Notes under the pieces: model-generated
What the model was told of the DNA's origin: nothing
The model's database searches: none
The model's input: only the letters and a program-made list of their open reading frames with translations
Translations under genes and position numbers: made by a program
Part shown: piece after piece, positions 63,000-64,000 of the stretch
Position numbering within the stretch: position 1 is the stretch's first letter
Layout: every line of letters begins with the position of its first letter
Assembly (NCBI RefSeq): GCF_037325665.1
Contig: NC_090245.1
Coordinates: 48,379,269 to 48,443,268, forward strand
Source: Littorina saxatilis
Taxonomy: Eukaryota > Mollusca > Gastropoda > Littorinimorpha > Littorinidae
DNA: 64,000 nt
Reading direction: 5' to 3'

Positions 63000-63620
63000 A
63001 CGTCACCTGAAATCAGCGAATACGTCACACCTTACTTTCTCATCAACGTCATCTGAAATCAGCGGAAACGTCACATCTTACTTTCTTATCAACGTCACTT
63101 GAAACAAGCGGATACGTCACACCTTATTTTCTCATCAACGTCATCTGAAATCAGCGTTTAAGTCACACCTTTATCCTCATCAACGTCACGTGAAATCAGC
63201 GGATACGTCACACCTTACTTTCTCATCAACGTCATCTGAAATCAGCGGATACGTCACACCTTACTTTCCCATCAACGTCACGTGAAATCAGCGGATACGT
63301 CACACCTTACTTTCTCATCAACGTCATCTGAAATCAGCGGATACGTCACACCTTACTTTCCCATCAACGTCACGAGAAATCAGCGGATACATCACACCTT
63401 ACTTTCTCATCAACGTCACTTGAAACAAGCGGATACGTCACACCTTACTTTCTCATCAACGTCATCTGAAATCAGCGGATACGTCACACCTTACTTTCTC
63501 CTCAACGTCACCTCAAATCAGCGGATACGTCACACGTAAATTTCTCCTCAACGTCACGTCACATTTTACTCTCCCATCAACGTCATCTGAAATAAAATGT
63601 TACGTCACATCTTACTTTCT
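63000..63620. repeat. 46-bp minisatellite with two ACGTCA motifs per unit, about 13 copies
   Basis: Unit: TCATCAACGTCATCTGAAAT then CAGCGGATACGTCACACCTT. Each unit has two ACGTCA/CGTCA half-sites of the CREB/ATF type. Because 46 is not a multiple of 3, the open frame 63,282-63,539 reads through three different repeat phases and is not a gene. Confidence 0.93.
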
Positions 63621-64000
63621 CCTGCTAGTCCATCTCCGGATACAGGCGGCACCAGTCCATCTAGTCACGTGACAGTGCAAATAGCTCTGTGATGCTAAAA
63701 GGAGGAGGGATGGGGATGCGGGAACGGGAGGAAATTAAAAAAGAGTTTGGAAGCGGTTGGGGGAGGGGGGGGGGGGGTGTTGACAGGGTGTTTGTCTAGC
63801 GGGTGGATGTTGGCAGGACGTCAGCAAGACACGTGACATGGCCATGCAGACTGAAGGCAGGGTCACGAGGTTAGAGGCAGAGACTGTATCCCTGGTTGAG
63901 GCTCCGGGCACAGTTTGTTCACACGTTTGTTCAGGCATTTGACGTCTGAAGCGAAACAGCTGGGAAGATTTAAAGAACTTGAATAAGTGTGGTACCCGGA
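63621..64000. other. intergenic edge, nothing recognised
   Basis: G-rich run at about 63,759-63,777; no gene. Confidence 0.4.

Noticed and set aside
63282-63539. 85-codon repetitive open frame
   Set aside because: The 46-bp unit is not a multiple of three, so the frame passes through different phases; no selection on protein is possible.

Overview
This is an animal nuclear genome window with three recognisable host genes, spliced by ordinary GT-AG introns and embedded in dense, varied transposon and simple-repeat DNA. The protein sequences are metazoan. The mix of tRNA-derived SINEs, TIR elements rich in TGACCTTGA, a Helitron, a DIRS-like element and long AC/GA tracts is what I associate with molluscs, most likely a gastropod; that placement is inference from remembered repeat families.

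Layout. 0-1.7 kb: inverted repeats and a 5'-truncated LINE. 2.3-3.5 kb (+): SOCS6, with its coding region in one exon. 3.5-14.9 kb: SOCS6 3'UTR, small DNA transposons (one piggyBac-like with perfect TTAA flanks), minisatellites, and a small CpG-rich promoter- or insulator-like island at 12.3-12.56 kb. 14.95-31.46 kb (-): a ten-exon POGLUT2/3 gene (KDEL-type protein O-glucosyltransferase, 519 aa). Its introns hold a TIR transposon interrupted by a Helitron, a young SINE-like element next to an acceptor, and a whole-looking DIRS-like element. 33.15-46.95 kb (+): a ten-coding-exon BANP gene (BEN-domain nuclear factor, 428 aa), head to head with POGLUT, with a 3.4-kb 3'UTR ending near the AATAAA at 50,344. 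50.4-64 kb: no coding gene recognised; SINEs, foldback elements, nested DNA transposons, microsatellites and two large minisatellite arrays, plus a possible non-coding first exon ending at 52,299.

The most unusual signal is at exon edges. At five splice junctions in POGLUT and BANP, the junction itself (splice site plus 15-60 nt of adjoining exon) has been tandemly copied, 2 to 7 times, into the neighbouring intron. A sixth junction abuts an array whose unit resembles the acceptor context. POGLUT exon 2 has this on both sides. It looks like minisatellite birth seeded at splice junctions, leaving rows of decoy or alternative splice sites.

The three host genes have no obvious shared pathway: SOCS6 is a Cullin-5 substrate adaptor, POGLUT2/3 modifies EGF repeats in the ER, and BANP is a sequence-specific chromatin activator. 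POGLUT and BANP may share a divergent promoter zone (31.46-33.15 kb).
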